Of a stretch of DNA of 56,087 bases, positions 1 through 7,690 are shown piece by piece. Below the pieces are notes generated by a model. It searched no databases. It saw only the letters and a list, made by a program, of their open reading frames with translations, and had not been told where the DNA came from. The stretch's first letter is position 1, and the number at the start of each line of letters is the position of its first letter. The translations under genes and the position numbers were made by a program. Location of the stretch: assembly GCA_035268685.1 (NCBI GenBank), contig DATFKK010000049.1, positions 1 to 56,087 of the forward strand. Reading direction: 5' to 3'. This DNA comes from Candidatus Krumholzibacteriia bacterium (GTDB taxonomy: Bacteria > Krumholzibacteriota > Krumholzibacteriia > JAJRXK01).

Positions 1-1236
1 CTCAGCCTGAACGAGCCGTCGAAGATCGACGACACCTCGTGGATCACGCCGGGCAAGTACGCGGGCATCTGGTGGTCGCTGCACATCGGCAAGGAGACCT
101 GGAAGACCGGCCCGACTCACGGCGCGACCACCGACAACGCCAAGCGCATGGTCGACTTCGCCGCCGAGAACGACTTCCTGGGCGTGCTGATCGAGGGCTG
201 GAACACCGGCTGGGACGAAGGCTGGCTCGAGGAGGGGGTCTTCGACTTCACCACGCCCACGGCCGACTACGACCTGGAAGAGGTCGCACGTTACGCTCGT
301 GAGAAGGGCGTGACGATCGTCGGCCATCTCGAGAACGGCGGCGACGTCACCGGCTTCGAGGAGCGCCGCGAGGTGGTCTTCGAACTCTTCCGCGACCTCG
401 GTATCCGCGCGATCAAGACGGGCTACGTGAGCCACGGCCAGGGCATCAGCCGCTACGACACCGAGGGCAACGAAATCGCCAGGGAGTGGCAGCACGGTCA
501 GTACATGGTCCGCCACTTCCGCGACACAGTGAAGGCCGCGGCACGGTACGGCATCATGGTCAACGTGCACGAGCCGATCAAGGGCACCGGAATCCGCCGC
601 ACCTGGCCGAACATGATGACGCGCGAGGGTGCACGCGGGCAGGAGTACAACGCCTGGAGCCAGGGCAATGGGCCGGATCACACGGTGATCCTTCCGTTCA
701 CGCGTATGCTCAGCGGCCCCATGGACTTCACGCCGGGCATCGTGAACGTCATGATCGAGCCCTACAAGCCGAACAACCGCGTTCCGACCACGGTGGCCAA
801 GCAGCTCGCCCTGTACGTGGTGATCTACTCACCCCTGCAGATGGTCACCGACCTTCCCGAGCACTACGAGGGCGAGCCGGCCTTTGGCTTCATCCAGGAC
901 GTGGCCGTGGACTGGGATAAGTCGCTCGGGCTGAACGGCGCGATCGGCGACTACGTGACCGTGGCGCGCAAGGAACGCGACGGCGATCAGTGGTTCCTGG
1001 GCAGTATTACCGACGAGAACCCCCGGCGGTTCGACCTGGCCCTGGACTTCCTCGATCGGGGTGTCGACTACGTGGCCTACGTCTACGCCGACGCCGAGAG
1101 CGCGCACTGGGAGACCAGGCCCAGGCAGACGAGCATCACGCGGAAACATGTCGATTCCGAGACCGTTCTCACGATCGAACTGGCACCTGGCGGTGGGCAG
1201 GCCATCCGCTTCCAGCCGCTCACCGGTGAGGAGTAG
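1..1236 (+). CDS. Glycoside hydrolase family 97 (SusB-like alpha-glucosidase), 5'-truncated
   Basis: The reading frame is open from base 1, so the N-terminal beta-sandwich lies outside the window and only the catalytic barrel and C-terminal domain are seen. The stretch GKYAGIWWSLH followed by LIEGWNTGW is typical of GH97. Glutamates in GHLE (nt 331-333), VHEP (571-573), REG (625-627) and GQE (643-645) coincide with the acidic calcium/catalytic residues of inverting SusB-type enzymes. That suggests hydrolysis of alpha-glucosidic bonds in the periplasm rather than the retaining alpha-galactosidase subgroup; the exact residue assignment is from memory of the family. A sodium:solute symporter starts 4 nt after the stop, so the two probably form an operon for sugar release and uptake. 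Confidence 0.93.
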   Translation, partial: LSLNEPSKIDDTSWITPGKYAGIWWSLHIGKETWKTGPTHGATTDNAKRMVDFAAENDFLGVLIEGWNTGWDEGWLEEGVFDFTTPTADYDLEEVARYAREKGVTIVGHLENGGDVTGFEERREVVFELFRDLGIRAIKTGYVSHGQGISRYDTEGNEIAREWQHGQYMVRHFRDTVKAAARYGIMVNVHEPIKGTGIRRTWPNMMTREGARGQEYNAWSQGNGPDHTVILPFTRMLSGPMDFTPGIVNVMIEPYKPNNRVPTTVAKQLALYVVIYSPLQMVTDLPEHYEGEPAFGFIQDVAVDWDKSLGLNGAIGDYVTVARKERDGDQWFLGSITDENPRRFDLALDFLDRGVDYVAYVYADAESAHWETRPRQTSITRKHVDSETVLTIELAPGGGQAIRFQPLTGEE

Positions 1237-1239
1237 CCC

Positions 1240-2841
1240 TTGCTGAGTACCTTCGACTGGGTCGTCATCGCCGCCTACTTCGTGGGCGTGTTCGCACTGG
1301 CTTTCGGCGTGGCCCGGGCGGAGAGAACACGTTCGACGGCACAGGAGTACTTCCTGGCCGGCCGCCACACGGGCTGGTTCGTGATCGGGGCGTCGCTGTT
1401 CGCGTCGAACATCGGTTCGGAGCACCTGGTCGGGCTCGCGGGCACCGGTGCGGCGACCGGGCTCGCCGTGGGGCAGTTCGAGATCCTGGCCTCGCTGATC
1501 CTGTTGCTGCTCGGCTGGGTGTTCGTGCCCTTCTACGTGCGCAGTGCCGTGGTGACCATGCCCGAGTTCCTGGAGCGGCGCTACTCGCCGGGGGCGCGGG
1601 CCTATCTCGCCGCGATCTCGATCCTGGGCTACGTGCTCACGAAGATCAGTGTGACGATCTACGCCGGGGGCATCGTCTTCGAAGCCCTCATGGGGATCGA
1701 TTTCTGGACGGGCGCGCTGATCGTAGTCGCCGTGACCGGCGTATACACGATCTTCGGCGGACTGCGGGCGGTGCTGTACACCGACATGCTCCAGATGTTC
1801 GTGCTCATCGGGGGCGCGATCGGTGTCACGGTGGTCGGGTTGAACGCCGTCGGAGGATGGTCGGAGCTCCGCGCCTCGGTGCCCGACGAATTCTTCAGTG
1901 TGTGGCGTCCCGCCGACGATCCCGACTTCCCCTGGACGGGCATCGTGCTCGGCGCGCCGATCCTGGGTATCTGGTACTGGTGCACCGATCAGTTCATCGT
2001 CCAGCGCGTGCTCGCCGCGCGCGACGAGGACCAGGCGCGCAAGGGGACGGTGTTCGCGGGCTTCCTCAAGATCCTGCCGCTGTTCATCTTCGTGTTGCCC
2101 GGCGTGATCGCGACCGCGCTGGCCAACTCGGGTCAGCTCGAACTGAATAGGCCCGACGAGGCGCTGCCGGTGCTCGTGAGCACTCTGCTGCCGGTGGGAC
2201 TGCGTGGTCTGGTCGTCGCTGGTCTGTTGGCCGCACTCATGAGTTCGCTGAGCAGCGTACTGAACTCGTGCTCGACCCTGGTCACGTGGGATATCTACGG
2301 TCGACTCCGGCCCGAAGCGTCGCAGCGGCAGCTCGTGGTGGTGGGGCAGGTCGTGACCGTCGTGCTCGTCGGCGTGTCGCTGCTGTGGATTCCACTCATG
2401 GAGAACATCTCGGGCAAACTCTACCAGTACATGCAGAGCGTGCAGGCCTACATCAGCCCGCCCATCGCCGCGGTGTTCCTCCTCGGGATCGCGTCGAAGC
2501 GGGTGAACGGAGCCGGCGCGCTGGCCAGTCTGCTGGCCGGATTCGTGCTGGGAATGGGACGCTTGGTGCTCGAGTTGAACAAGGACGCGCTGGGTGACGG
2601 CCTGCTCTACGCCTACGCCGACCTGAACTTCCTGCACTTCGCAGTGCTCTTGTTCGTGATCTGCACGCTGGTGCTGGTCGGGGTCTCACTGGCCACGACC
2701 GCCATGGGCGACATGCGCCTTCGGGGTCTCACCTTCCAGACGCTCGGAGACGAGGAGATGGAGCCGGCCCACACGACGACGAAGCTCTGGAGCGTGGTGC
2801 TGCTGCTCTGCGTCATCGCCGTGTGGATCGTGTTCCGCTGA
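1240..2841 (+). CDS. Sodium:solute symporter (SSS/SLC5 family)
   Basis: A 533-residue inner-membrane protein with a TTG start 4 nt after the GH97 stop. It shows the SSS pattern: an N-terminal helix (FDWVVIAAYFVGV), the EYFLAGR motif, GASLFASNIGSEHLVGLAG, then about 13 predicted hydrophobic helices. The family couples sodium entry to uptake of sugars, inositol, amino acids or acids. The tight spacing to GH97 makes a sugar released by that enzyme the likely substrate (inference). The stop lies only 3 bp from the stop of the convergent P-II gene, and I see no terminator between them. A second, less similar SSS gene lies at 38159-39748. Confidence 0.93.
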   Translation: MLSTFDWVVIAAYFVGVFALAFGVARAERTRSTAQEYFLAGRHTGWFVIGASLFASNIGSEHLVGLAGTGAATGLAVGQFEILASLILLLLGWVFVPFYVRSAVVTMPEFLERRYSPGARAYLAAISILGYVLTKISVTIYAGGIVFEALMGIDFWTGALIVVAVTGVYTIFGGLRAVLYTDMLQMFVLIGGAIGVTVVGLNAVGGWSELRASVPDEFFSVWRPADDPDFPWTGIVLGAPILGIWYWCTDQFIVQRVLAARDEDQARKGTVFAGFLKILPLFIFVLPGVIATALANSGQLELNRPDEALPVLVSTLLPVGLRGLVVAGLLAALMSSLSSVLNSCSTLVTWDIYGRLRPEASQRQLVVVGQVVTVVLVGVSLLWIPLMENISGKLYQYMQSVQAYISPPIAAVFLLGIASKRVNGAGALASLLAGFVLGMGRLVLELNKDALGDGLLYAYADLNFLHFAVLLFVICTLVLVGVSLATTAMGDMRLRGLTFQTLGDEEMEPAHTTTKLWSVVLLLCVIAVWIVFR

Positions 2842-2844
2842 TCG

Positions 2845-3207
2845 CTACTCGACGACCGGTCCGGCCGGGGTGACCGCGTCGGCATCGTGTTCGCCGGTGC
2901 AGATCCGGATCGTCTGGTCGAGCGGCTGGACGATGATCTTGCCGTCGCCCACGTCTCCGGTCCGGGCGACGGTGGCGATCGTGTCGACGGTCACGTCGAC
3001 GAAGGCCTGCGACACGGCGATCTCCAGACGGATCTTCTCCACGAGTTCCATCTTCACGCGGGTCCCACGATAGGTGGCCACCTCGCTCGTTTCGCCGCCG
3101 TGTCCCTGGCAGCGGGAGATCGTCAGCCCCCGTACCTCGCGGTGGTACAGCGCCTCGAGAACGTCGTGCAGCTTCTCGGGACGGGTGATCGCGATGATCA
3201 GCCTCAT
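2845..3207 (-). CDS. glnK: P-II nitrogen regulatory protein (GlnK/GlnB type) without the uridylylation tyrosine
   Basis: A 120-residue protein that aligns without gaps to P-II across the T-loop. Core motifs are visible: MRLIIAITRPEKLHDV at the N-terminus, TYRGTR in the T-loop, and TGDVGDGKI plus IRICTGE at the ATP/2-oxoglutarate site. P-II trimers sense ATP, ADP and 2-oxoglutarate and gate ammonium transporters or nitrogen enzymes. Tyr46 is kept, but residue 51, the tyrosine uridylylated by GlnD in proteobacteria, is valine. The basic residue in RQKGH of E. coli is also lost, the segment reading GETSE. Control by effector binding alone is therefore likely. The start ATG overlaps the stop of the upstream amt remnant (ATGA), so translation is coupled. 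The glnK label rests on the amt linkage. Confidence 0.93.
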   Translation of the reverse strand: MRLIIAITRPEKLHDVLEALYHREVRGLTISRCQGHGGETSEVATYRGTRVKMELVEKIRLEIAVSQAFVDVTVDTIATVARTGDVGDGKIIVQPLDQTIRICTGEHDADAVTPAGPVVE

Positions 3208-3533
3208 CGGGGACCTCCCGAGAACGACGGCACGGGCGCCGCGACCGGCTTCGGATCGCCACTGTTCCCGGGGGAGGCGAGAACGGCCCCTTCGCCCTGG
3301 GCGTAGGCCTCCTCGCCATGTGCGCTCAGGTCGAGCCCCACACCCTCGGCGCGATCGTCGACACGGAGCGGCAGGAACGAACTCATGATCTTCATCATGG
3401 CGTTCAGGGCATTCTTCCCGCGGACGAGGCCTCCGTAGAAGAAGGCCAGGGCGGGGGTCATGAGCAGGGCGAGAGCACGCGCGACGAGCACGAAGGCCTT
3501 GTCCCCGGAGGAGATGGCGGGATCGGGACTCAA
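3204..3533 (-). pseudogene. amtB: Ammonium transporter (Amt) with the central ~10 membrane helices deleted in frame
   Basis: The frame opens with the Amt N-terminus (SSGDKAFVLVARALALLMTPALAFFYGGLVRGKNALNAMM, shown here only as landmarks around TM1) and runs straight into the Amt C-terminal tail (LRVDDRAEGVGLDLSAHGEEAY). The product is 109 residues, whereas the family is about 400 or more. The join lies near nt 3370-3385. Everything between TM1 and the cytoplasmic tail is missing, so no pore can form. I chose the TTG at 3533 because AGGA sits 7 nt upstream and no ATG lies close. The frame, the sigma-54 promoter and the ATGA coupling to P-II are all intact. This points either to a very recent deletion or to an assembly collapse of about 1 kb. 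Confidence 0.8.
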
Positions 3534-3589
3534 CGGGTTGTCCTGGATCCTGGGAGCCCGGTCGGCGCCGTACGGTCGGGGTTGGCGAA

Positions 3590-3605
3590 TGCAAAGCGTG
3601 TCCCA
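3590..3605 (-). promoter_or_regulatory. Sigma-54 (-24/-12) promoter for the amt-glnK pair
   Basis: The minus strand reads TGGGACACGCTTTGCA. The sigma-54 consensus is TGGCAC-N5-TTGCA, so there is one mismatch (G for C) and correct GG-to-GC spacing. Predicted transcription start is near 3579, about 45 nt before the amt TTG codon. Sigma-54 control of amt-glnK under nitrogen limitation is well known in other bacteria. An NtrC-type activator would be required; none is encoded in this window. Confidence 0.75.
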
Positions 3606-3609
3606 TTTG

Positions 3610-3624
3610 GTGCATGAAATGCAC
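3610..3624. promoter_or_regulatory. 15-bp dyad adjoining the sigma-54 promoter
   Basis: GTGCATGAAATGCAC has perfect 6-bp arms around a 3-nt centre and lies 4 bp upstream of the -24 element. The half sites are GTGC/GCAC, the opposite order to the usual NtrC pattern GCAC-N7-GTGC, so the identity of the binding protein is open. The remainder of the 317-bp gap between amt and the divergent amidohydrolase gene (3534-3850) holds only a possible -10 box (TATGCT, 3794-3799) for the latter. Confidence 0.4.
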
Positions 3625-3850
3625 AGAAAGCAGAGCGCATGACGAAGGCAGGCACCACGACAGATCATATGGCCACATGAGAATGCTGATACTGCAATGG
3701 TCGAATGGCAGGCCTGTGTGCGAGAGTGCTCTTGCGAACCGGCGTCCGTGTCGCCGTCGGTGGAAGAGGGGTCGAAGCCGGGCGGATCGCCTGTATGCTG
3801 CCCGTTCGATTTCGCCCCCTCCGTTCCGTGCGTTTCCCGAGAGGTCTTCC

Positions 3851-6800
3851 ATGCTGCGCCACTGCCCGGCGATGCCACGCGTCGTCGTCCCGATCGCCCT
3901 GTTCACAATCCTCGCCTTCTCGCCGCCGATCGTGTCGGTGGCGGCGGCCGACGAAGAGGAGTGGAACGTCGCCTCCGCCGACATCGGCCCCACCCGGTCC
4001 GCGACCTGGACCCTCGCCGAGGGCACCTGGATGTCGGTGGACGTTGCCCCCGACGGCGAAACGCTGATCTTCGACCTGCTCGGCGACGTCTACACGATGC
4101 CGATCGAGGGTGGGCGGGCCACGCCGCTGCGCACGGGTCGCGCGTGGGAGATCCAGCCGCGCTTCTCGCCCGACGGCGAATGGATCAGCTTCACCAGCGA
4201 CGCGGGCGGCGGCGACAACATCTGGGTGATGCGCCCCGACGGGAGCGAGGCGCGGCAGGTGACCGACGAGTCCTTCCGCTTGTTGAACAACGCGGTGTGG
4301 ACGCCCGACAGTCGCTCGATCGTCGCCCGCAAACACTTCACCAGCCGCCGCTCGCTCGGCGCGGGCGAGATGTGGTTGTACGACGTGCAGCACGGGGGTG
4401 TTGGCGTGCAGTTGACCGAGCGGCCCACAGACCAGAAGGACGTCGGAGAACCCGAGATCTCCCCCGACGGACGGTTCCTCTACTACAGCATCGACGCCAC
4501 GCCGGGGCCGGTCTTCGATTACAACAAGGATCCGAACGGCACGATCTACGAGATCCGCCGTCTCGATCTCGAGTCCGGCGACACCGAGACCGTGGTCGAT
4601 GTGCCCGGCGGTAGTGTGCGTCCGCAGATCTCTCCCGACGGGCGTCGCCTGGCCTACGTTCGGCGTGTCCGGACGGACAGTTGGCTCGTGGTGAGGGACC
4701 TGGAGACCGGGATCGACCGCCCGATCACCGGCGACGTCTACCGGGACCAGCAGGAGACCTGGGCGATCTTCGGTGTGTACCCGGGCTTCGACTGGACTCC
4801 CGACGGTCGGTCGATCGTCATGTGGGGCAAGGGCCGTTTGCAGCGTGTGGACGTGGACACTGGTGAGGTCTCGCCCATCCCCTTCGAGGTCGAGGCCAGC
4901 CACACGGTCAACGTTGCCCAGAGGACCGAACCCCGGATCGGCGGTGAGACCTTCGGTGTCGAGGTGATCAAGTGGCCGCGGGTCTCGCCCGACGGCGCGC
5001 GGATCGTGTTCCAGGCGGTGGGCCGCTTGTGGATCCGCGACCTCGACGACGGTCGGCCCGAGCCGTTGACCGGCGACGACGACGTGTTCGAGTTCCATCC
5101 GCGCTGGTCGCCCGATGGCGATCGGATCGTGTTCACCACCTGGAGTGATGTCGAGGGCGGACGAGTGGTCACCGTGAACGCGCGGGGAGGCGATCGCCGC
5201 GTGGTGGTCGACGTTCCCGGTCACTACGCCGAGCCCGCCTTCTCGAACGACGGTGACTGGATCGTCTATCGTCGCGGCGGTGGCGACTCCTACCGCGGCC
5301 AGTTCTGGGCGACCGACCGGGGGATCCACGTCGTCGGGGCGAGCGGGGGCGAGCCCCGTCTCGTGACGGGGAATGGGATCATGCCGCGATTCGCCGCGGG
5401 CGACGACCGGCTGCTTCTCTTCCGCTCCGGAAGCCCGCGGCAGCTCGTGAGTATCGATCTCCTCGGCGGCGACGCACGCGTGCTCGCCACGAGTGAGCGC
5501 GCGGTGGAAATGGTGCCGTCCCCCGACGGCCGCTGGCTGGCCTTCCAGGAGTTGTGGGAGGTTTTTGTATGTCCGCTCCCACGTGCTGGTGGGCCGGTCG
5601 CCGTGGGACCCGAAATGGAGAATCTGCCCGTACGCCGCGTGAGCACGATCGCCGGCGAGTTCCTGGACTGGTCGGCGGACTCGCGTCGTCTGCGCTTCGG
5701 ACTGGGGAGCGAGCTGTTCGAAGTCGAGGTCGCTCCGCGATTCGAGCCCGACGCCGATGCAGATGCCGAGCCGGCCGTCACCGAGCTCACGTGGGACCAC
5801 CCGGCCGATGTGCCGTCGACGGACCTGGCCTTCACCAACGCCACGATCCTCACGATGGACGACGACGACACGGTCATCGAGAACGGCTCCGTTCGCGTGC
5901 AGGGCAATCGCATCGTCGCCGTGGGGACCGACGTCGACACCGGGGGTGCCGAGATCGTGGACCTGCAGGGCCGCGTACTGTTGCCGGGCTTCGTCGACAC
6001 GCATGCCCACACCGGCTCGAGCAACATGGACACGCATGCGCAGCAAAGCTGGTCGTTCCTCGCCAACCTCGCCTTCGGCGTGACGACCACACACGATCCG
6101 AGCAACACGACGCGCATGATCTTCGGTAGCCGCGAGCTCATGGACGCAGGTCGTTGGCTCGCGCCGCGTATCTATTCGACCGGAACGATCCTCTACGGCG
6201 CCGAAGGAGACTTCAAGGCGGTGACCGAGAGCCTGGAGGACGCCGAGAAGCACCTGCTCCGGATCAAGGCCTACGGCGGGTTCAGCGTGAAGAGCTACAA
6301 CCAGCCCCGGCGCGACCAGCGGCAGTGGATCATGAAGAAGGCCCGGGAGCACGACATGCAGGTCATGCCCGAGGGTGGTTCGACCTTCCACCACAACCTG
6401 ACCTTCTTCGTCGACGGCCACACCACGATGGAGCATCCCATTCCCCTGGCACCGTTCTACGACGATGTGATGCAGCTCATGTTGCTGCCGGGTACGGCCT
6501 ACACGCCGACACTGGTGGTCGGCTACGGCGGGCTGTGGGGCGAGAACTACTGGTACCAGAAGACCGAGGTGTGGAAGAACGAGCGTCTGCTCGAGTTCGT
6601 CCCGCGTGGTGTGGTCGATCCACGCTCACGGCGCCGCGTAATGGCGCCCGACGACGAGTTCTACCACGTGGATCTCGCGACCGGAGCGGCCGACTTCGTG
6701 AAGGAGGGAGGGATTGCGACCATCGGGGCGCACGGACAGATGCAGGGCCTGGGTGTGCACTGGGAGCTGTGGATGTACGAGCAGGGAGGCCTGGATCCCA

Positions 6801-7087
6801 TGCAAGCCCTTCGCGTGGCCACACGCATGGGCGCACAGGCGATCGGCCTGGACCACGCGATCGGCAGTGTGGAGCGGGGCAAGCTCGCCGATCTGATCGT
6901 GCTGGCTCGCGATCCCCGCGAGGACCTGCGGCGCAGCGAAGAGGTCGACCACGTCATGATCAACGGCCGTCTGTACGAAGCGCGCAGCATGGATCAGATC
7001 GCTCCCGACGCAGAGCCCTTGCCACCGGGACCGCCGACCGAAACCGTCTTCGGCCTGGGCGTGCTCTGCGGTTGTGGGGCGCACTAG
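3851..7087 (+). CDS. Secreted amidohydrolase with N-terminal TolB-like beta-propeller
   Basis: A 1078-residue protein. The ATG at 3851 follows GAGAGG and begins a Sec signal peptide (IALFTILAFSPPIVSVAAA). Residues of roughly 50-630 carry repeated PD40/WD40-like strands (SPDGEWISFTSD, SPDGARIVFQ, SPDGDRIVFTT), typical of TolB/tricorn propellers. The C-terminal ~430 residues form an amidohydrolase barrel: the metal-binding HxH in LPGFVDTHAHTG, a candidate lysine ligand in FSVKSYNQP, later histidines in TFHHN and GAHGQ, and the closing GSVERGKLADLIVL segment. Such fusions are annotated as imidazolonepropionase-like or dipeptidase-like hydrolases; the substrate cannot be read from sequence. It is transcribed divergently from amt-glnK and followed by a strong hairpin. 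Confidence 0.9.
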   Translation: MLRHCPAMPRVVVPIALFTILAFSPPIVSVAAADEEEWNVASADIGPTRSATWTLAEGTWMSVDVAPDGETLIFDLLGDVYTMPIEGGRATPLRTGRAWEIQPRFSPDGEWISFTSDAGGGDNIWVMRPDGSEARQVTDESFRLLNNAVWTPDSRSIVARKHFTSRRSLGAGEMWLYDVQHGGVGVQLTERPTDQKDVGEPEISPDGRFLYYSIDATPGPVFDYNKDPNGTIYEIRRLDLESGDTETVVDVPGGSVRPQISPDGRRLAYVRRVRTDSWLVVRDLETGIDRPITGDVYRDQQETWAIFGVYPGFDWTPDGRSIVMWGKGRLQRVDVDTGEVSPIPFEVEASHTVNVAQRTEPRIGGETFGVEVIKWPRVSPDGARIVFQAVGRLWIRDLDDGRPEPLTGDDDVFEFHPRWSPDGDRIVFTTWSDVEGGRVVTVNARGGDRRVVVDVPGHYAEPAFSNDGDWIVYRRGGGDSYRGQFWATDRGIHVVGASGGEPRLVTGNGIMPRFAAGDDRLLLFRSGSPRQLVSIDLLGGDARVLATSERAVEMVPSPDGRWLAFQELWEVFVCPLPRAGGPVAVGPEMENLPVRRVSTIAGEFLDWSADSRRLRFGLGSELFEVEVAPRFEPDADADAEPAVTELTWDHPADVPSTDLAFTNATILTMDDDDTVIENGSVRVQGNRIVAVGTDVDTGGAEIVDLQGRVLLPGFVDTHAHTGSSNMDTHAQQSWSFLANLAFGVTTTHDPSNTTRMIFGSRELMDAGRWLAPRIYSTGTILYGAEGDFKAVTESLEDAEKHLLRIKAYGGFSVKSYNQPRRDQRQWIMKKAREHDMQVMPEGGSTFHHNLTFFVDGHTTMEHPIPLAPFYDDVMQLMLLPGTAYTPTLVVGYGGLWGENYWYQKTEVWKNERLLEFVPRGVVDPRSRRRVMAPDDEFYHVDLATGAADFVKEGGIATIGAHGQMQGLGVHWELWMYEQGGLDPMQALRVATRMGAQAIGLDHAIGSVERGKLADLIVLARDPREDLRRSEEVDHVMINGRLYEARSMDQIAPDAEPLPPGPPTETVFGLGVLCGCGAH

Positions 7088-7101
7088 CGAGTCGCTCTGG
7101 G

Positions 7102-7142
7102 GGAATCCCCGATCCCGCGAACGCCGAGGTGTCGGGGATTCC
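7102..7142 (+). terminator. Probable rho-independent terminator after the amidohydrolase gene
   Basis: GGAATCCCCGA pairs perfectly over 11 bp with TCGGGGATTCC across a 19-nt loop and is followed by TTCT. It lies 15 nt after the amidohydrolase stop and about 100 nt before the next gene. Confidence 0.6.
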
Positions 7143-7247
7143 TTCTGATCCGAGCTCATCCAAGCGCGCTCCCGACGCGAATCCCGTGGTGTCACGCCAA
7201 CGCGTCGTCGACGGCGACGCGCTCCTCACGAACGGGAATGCTCGATC

Positions 7248-7451
7248 ATGAACGCAGAGAACAGCGGAACCACGACCTGGCCCGACCTCGCGATCGGTCT
7301 CTACGACCGCCTCACCGGGCGCAATGCCGAGATCACCTACGAAGCCGACAACCTCGAGATCTCCGTGCCGAGTGCGGCCCACGACGAGGCGCGGCACGCG
7401 ACCTGGCGCGTGAGCGGCACGCTGCGCGTGCGCACGCGCGAGAACGCGTGA
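7248..7451 (+). CDS. Small acidic protein of unknown function
   Basis: A 67-residue soluble protein starting MNAENSGTTTWPDLAIGLYDRL. There is no signal peptide or membrane segment. The sequence alternates acidic and hydrophobic residues (AEITYEADNLEISVP) and ends in a strand-rich tail (ATWRVSGTLRVRTREN), suggesting a small beta-rich fold. I do not recognise the family. Its stop overlaps the start of the next gene (GTGA at 7448-7451), and that gene overlaps a third (TTGA at 7687-7690), so all three are probably translated from one message. A partner role to the SDR/DUF2867 protein is possible but unproven. Confidence 0.7.
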   Translation: MNAENSGTTTWPDLAIGLYDRLTGRNAEITYEADNLEISVPSAAHDEARHATWRVSGTLRVRTRENA

Positions 7452-7690
7452 GGCGGCTTCTCGTCGACGCCGATCTCAGGTTGAACGTCGGCGCTGCGGA
7501 GATCATCATCCGTAGCGTCGATTCCGACGCCCGGGTGGAACTCGGCAGGTGGCGCGACCTGGTCGCACTCTGGCCCCATCGCCGTCACCTGGGTGCCGCA
7601 CTCGCACTGGCGCGGCGTCAGGGGATCGCGGGCGGCGTGCGCGTCCGCGGGATTCCCGTCTACGCCTGGTCGGCGCCCACCGGGAGTTGA
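7448..7690 (+). CDS. Small basic protein of unknown function
   Basis: An 80-residue protein read from a GTG that overlaps the preceding TGA. Visible features are an N-terminal strand-helix pattern (RRLLVDADLRLNVGAAEIIIRSV), an Arg/Leu-rich helix (WRDLVALWPHRRHLGAALALARRQG) and a short C-terminal strand (VRVRGIPVYAW). The pI is clearly basic, opposite to the acidic small protein upstream. I do not recognise the family. The start was chosen because it gives a 4-bp overlap on both sides, matching the organisation of the cluster. The frame is open further upstream only as a shadow of the preceding gene. Confidence 0.55.
   Translation: MRRLLVDADLRLNVGAAEIIIRSVDSDARVELGRWRDLVALWPHRRHLGAALALARRQGIAGGVRVRGIPVYAWSAPTGS

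Noticed and set aside
3610..3624. Canonical NtrC binding site
   Set aside because: The half-sites are GTGC...GCAC, the reverse of the NtrC pattern GCAC-N7-GTGC; it is kept only as an unnamed dyad.
3665..6436. 923-codon open frame on the minus strand opposite the amidohydrolase gene (and similar long frames at 829-2637, 11073-13154, 42127-44892)
   Set aside because: These are shadows of GC-rich genes. They have His/Arg/Gly-rich low-complexity translations, no family motif and no ribosome-binding site, and the opposite strand carries clear protein families.
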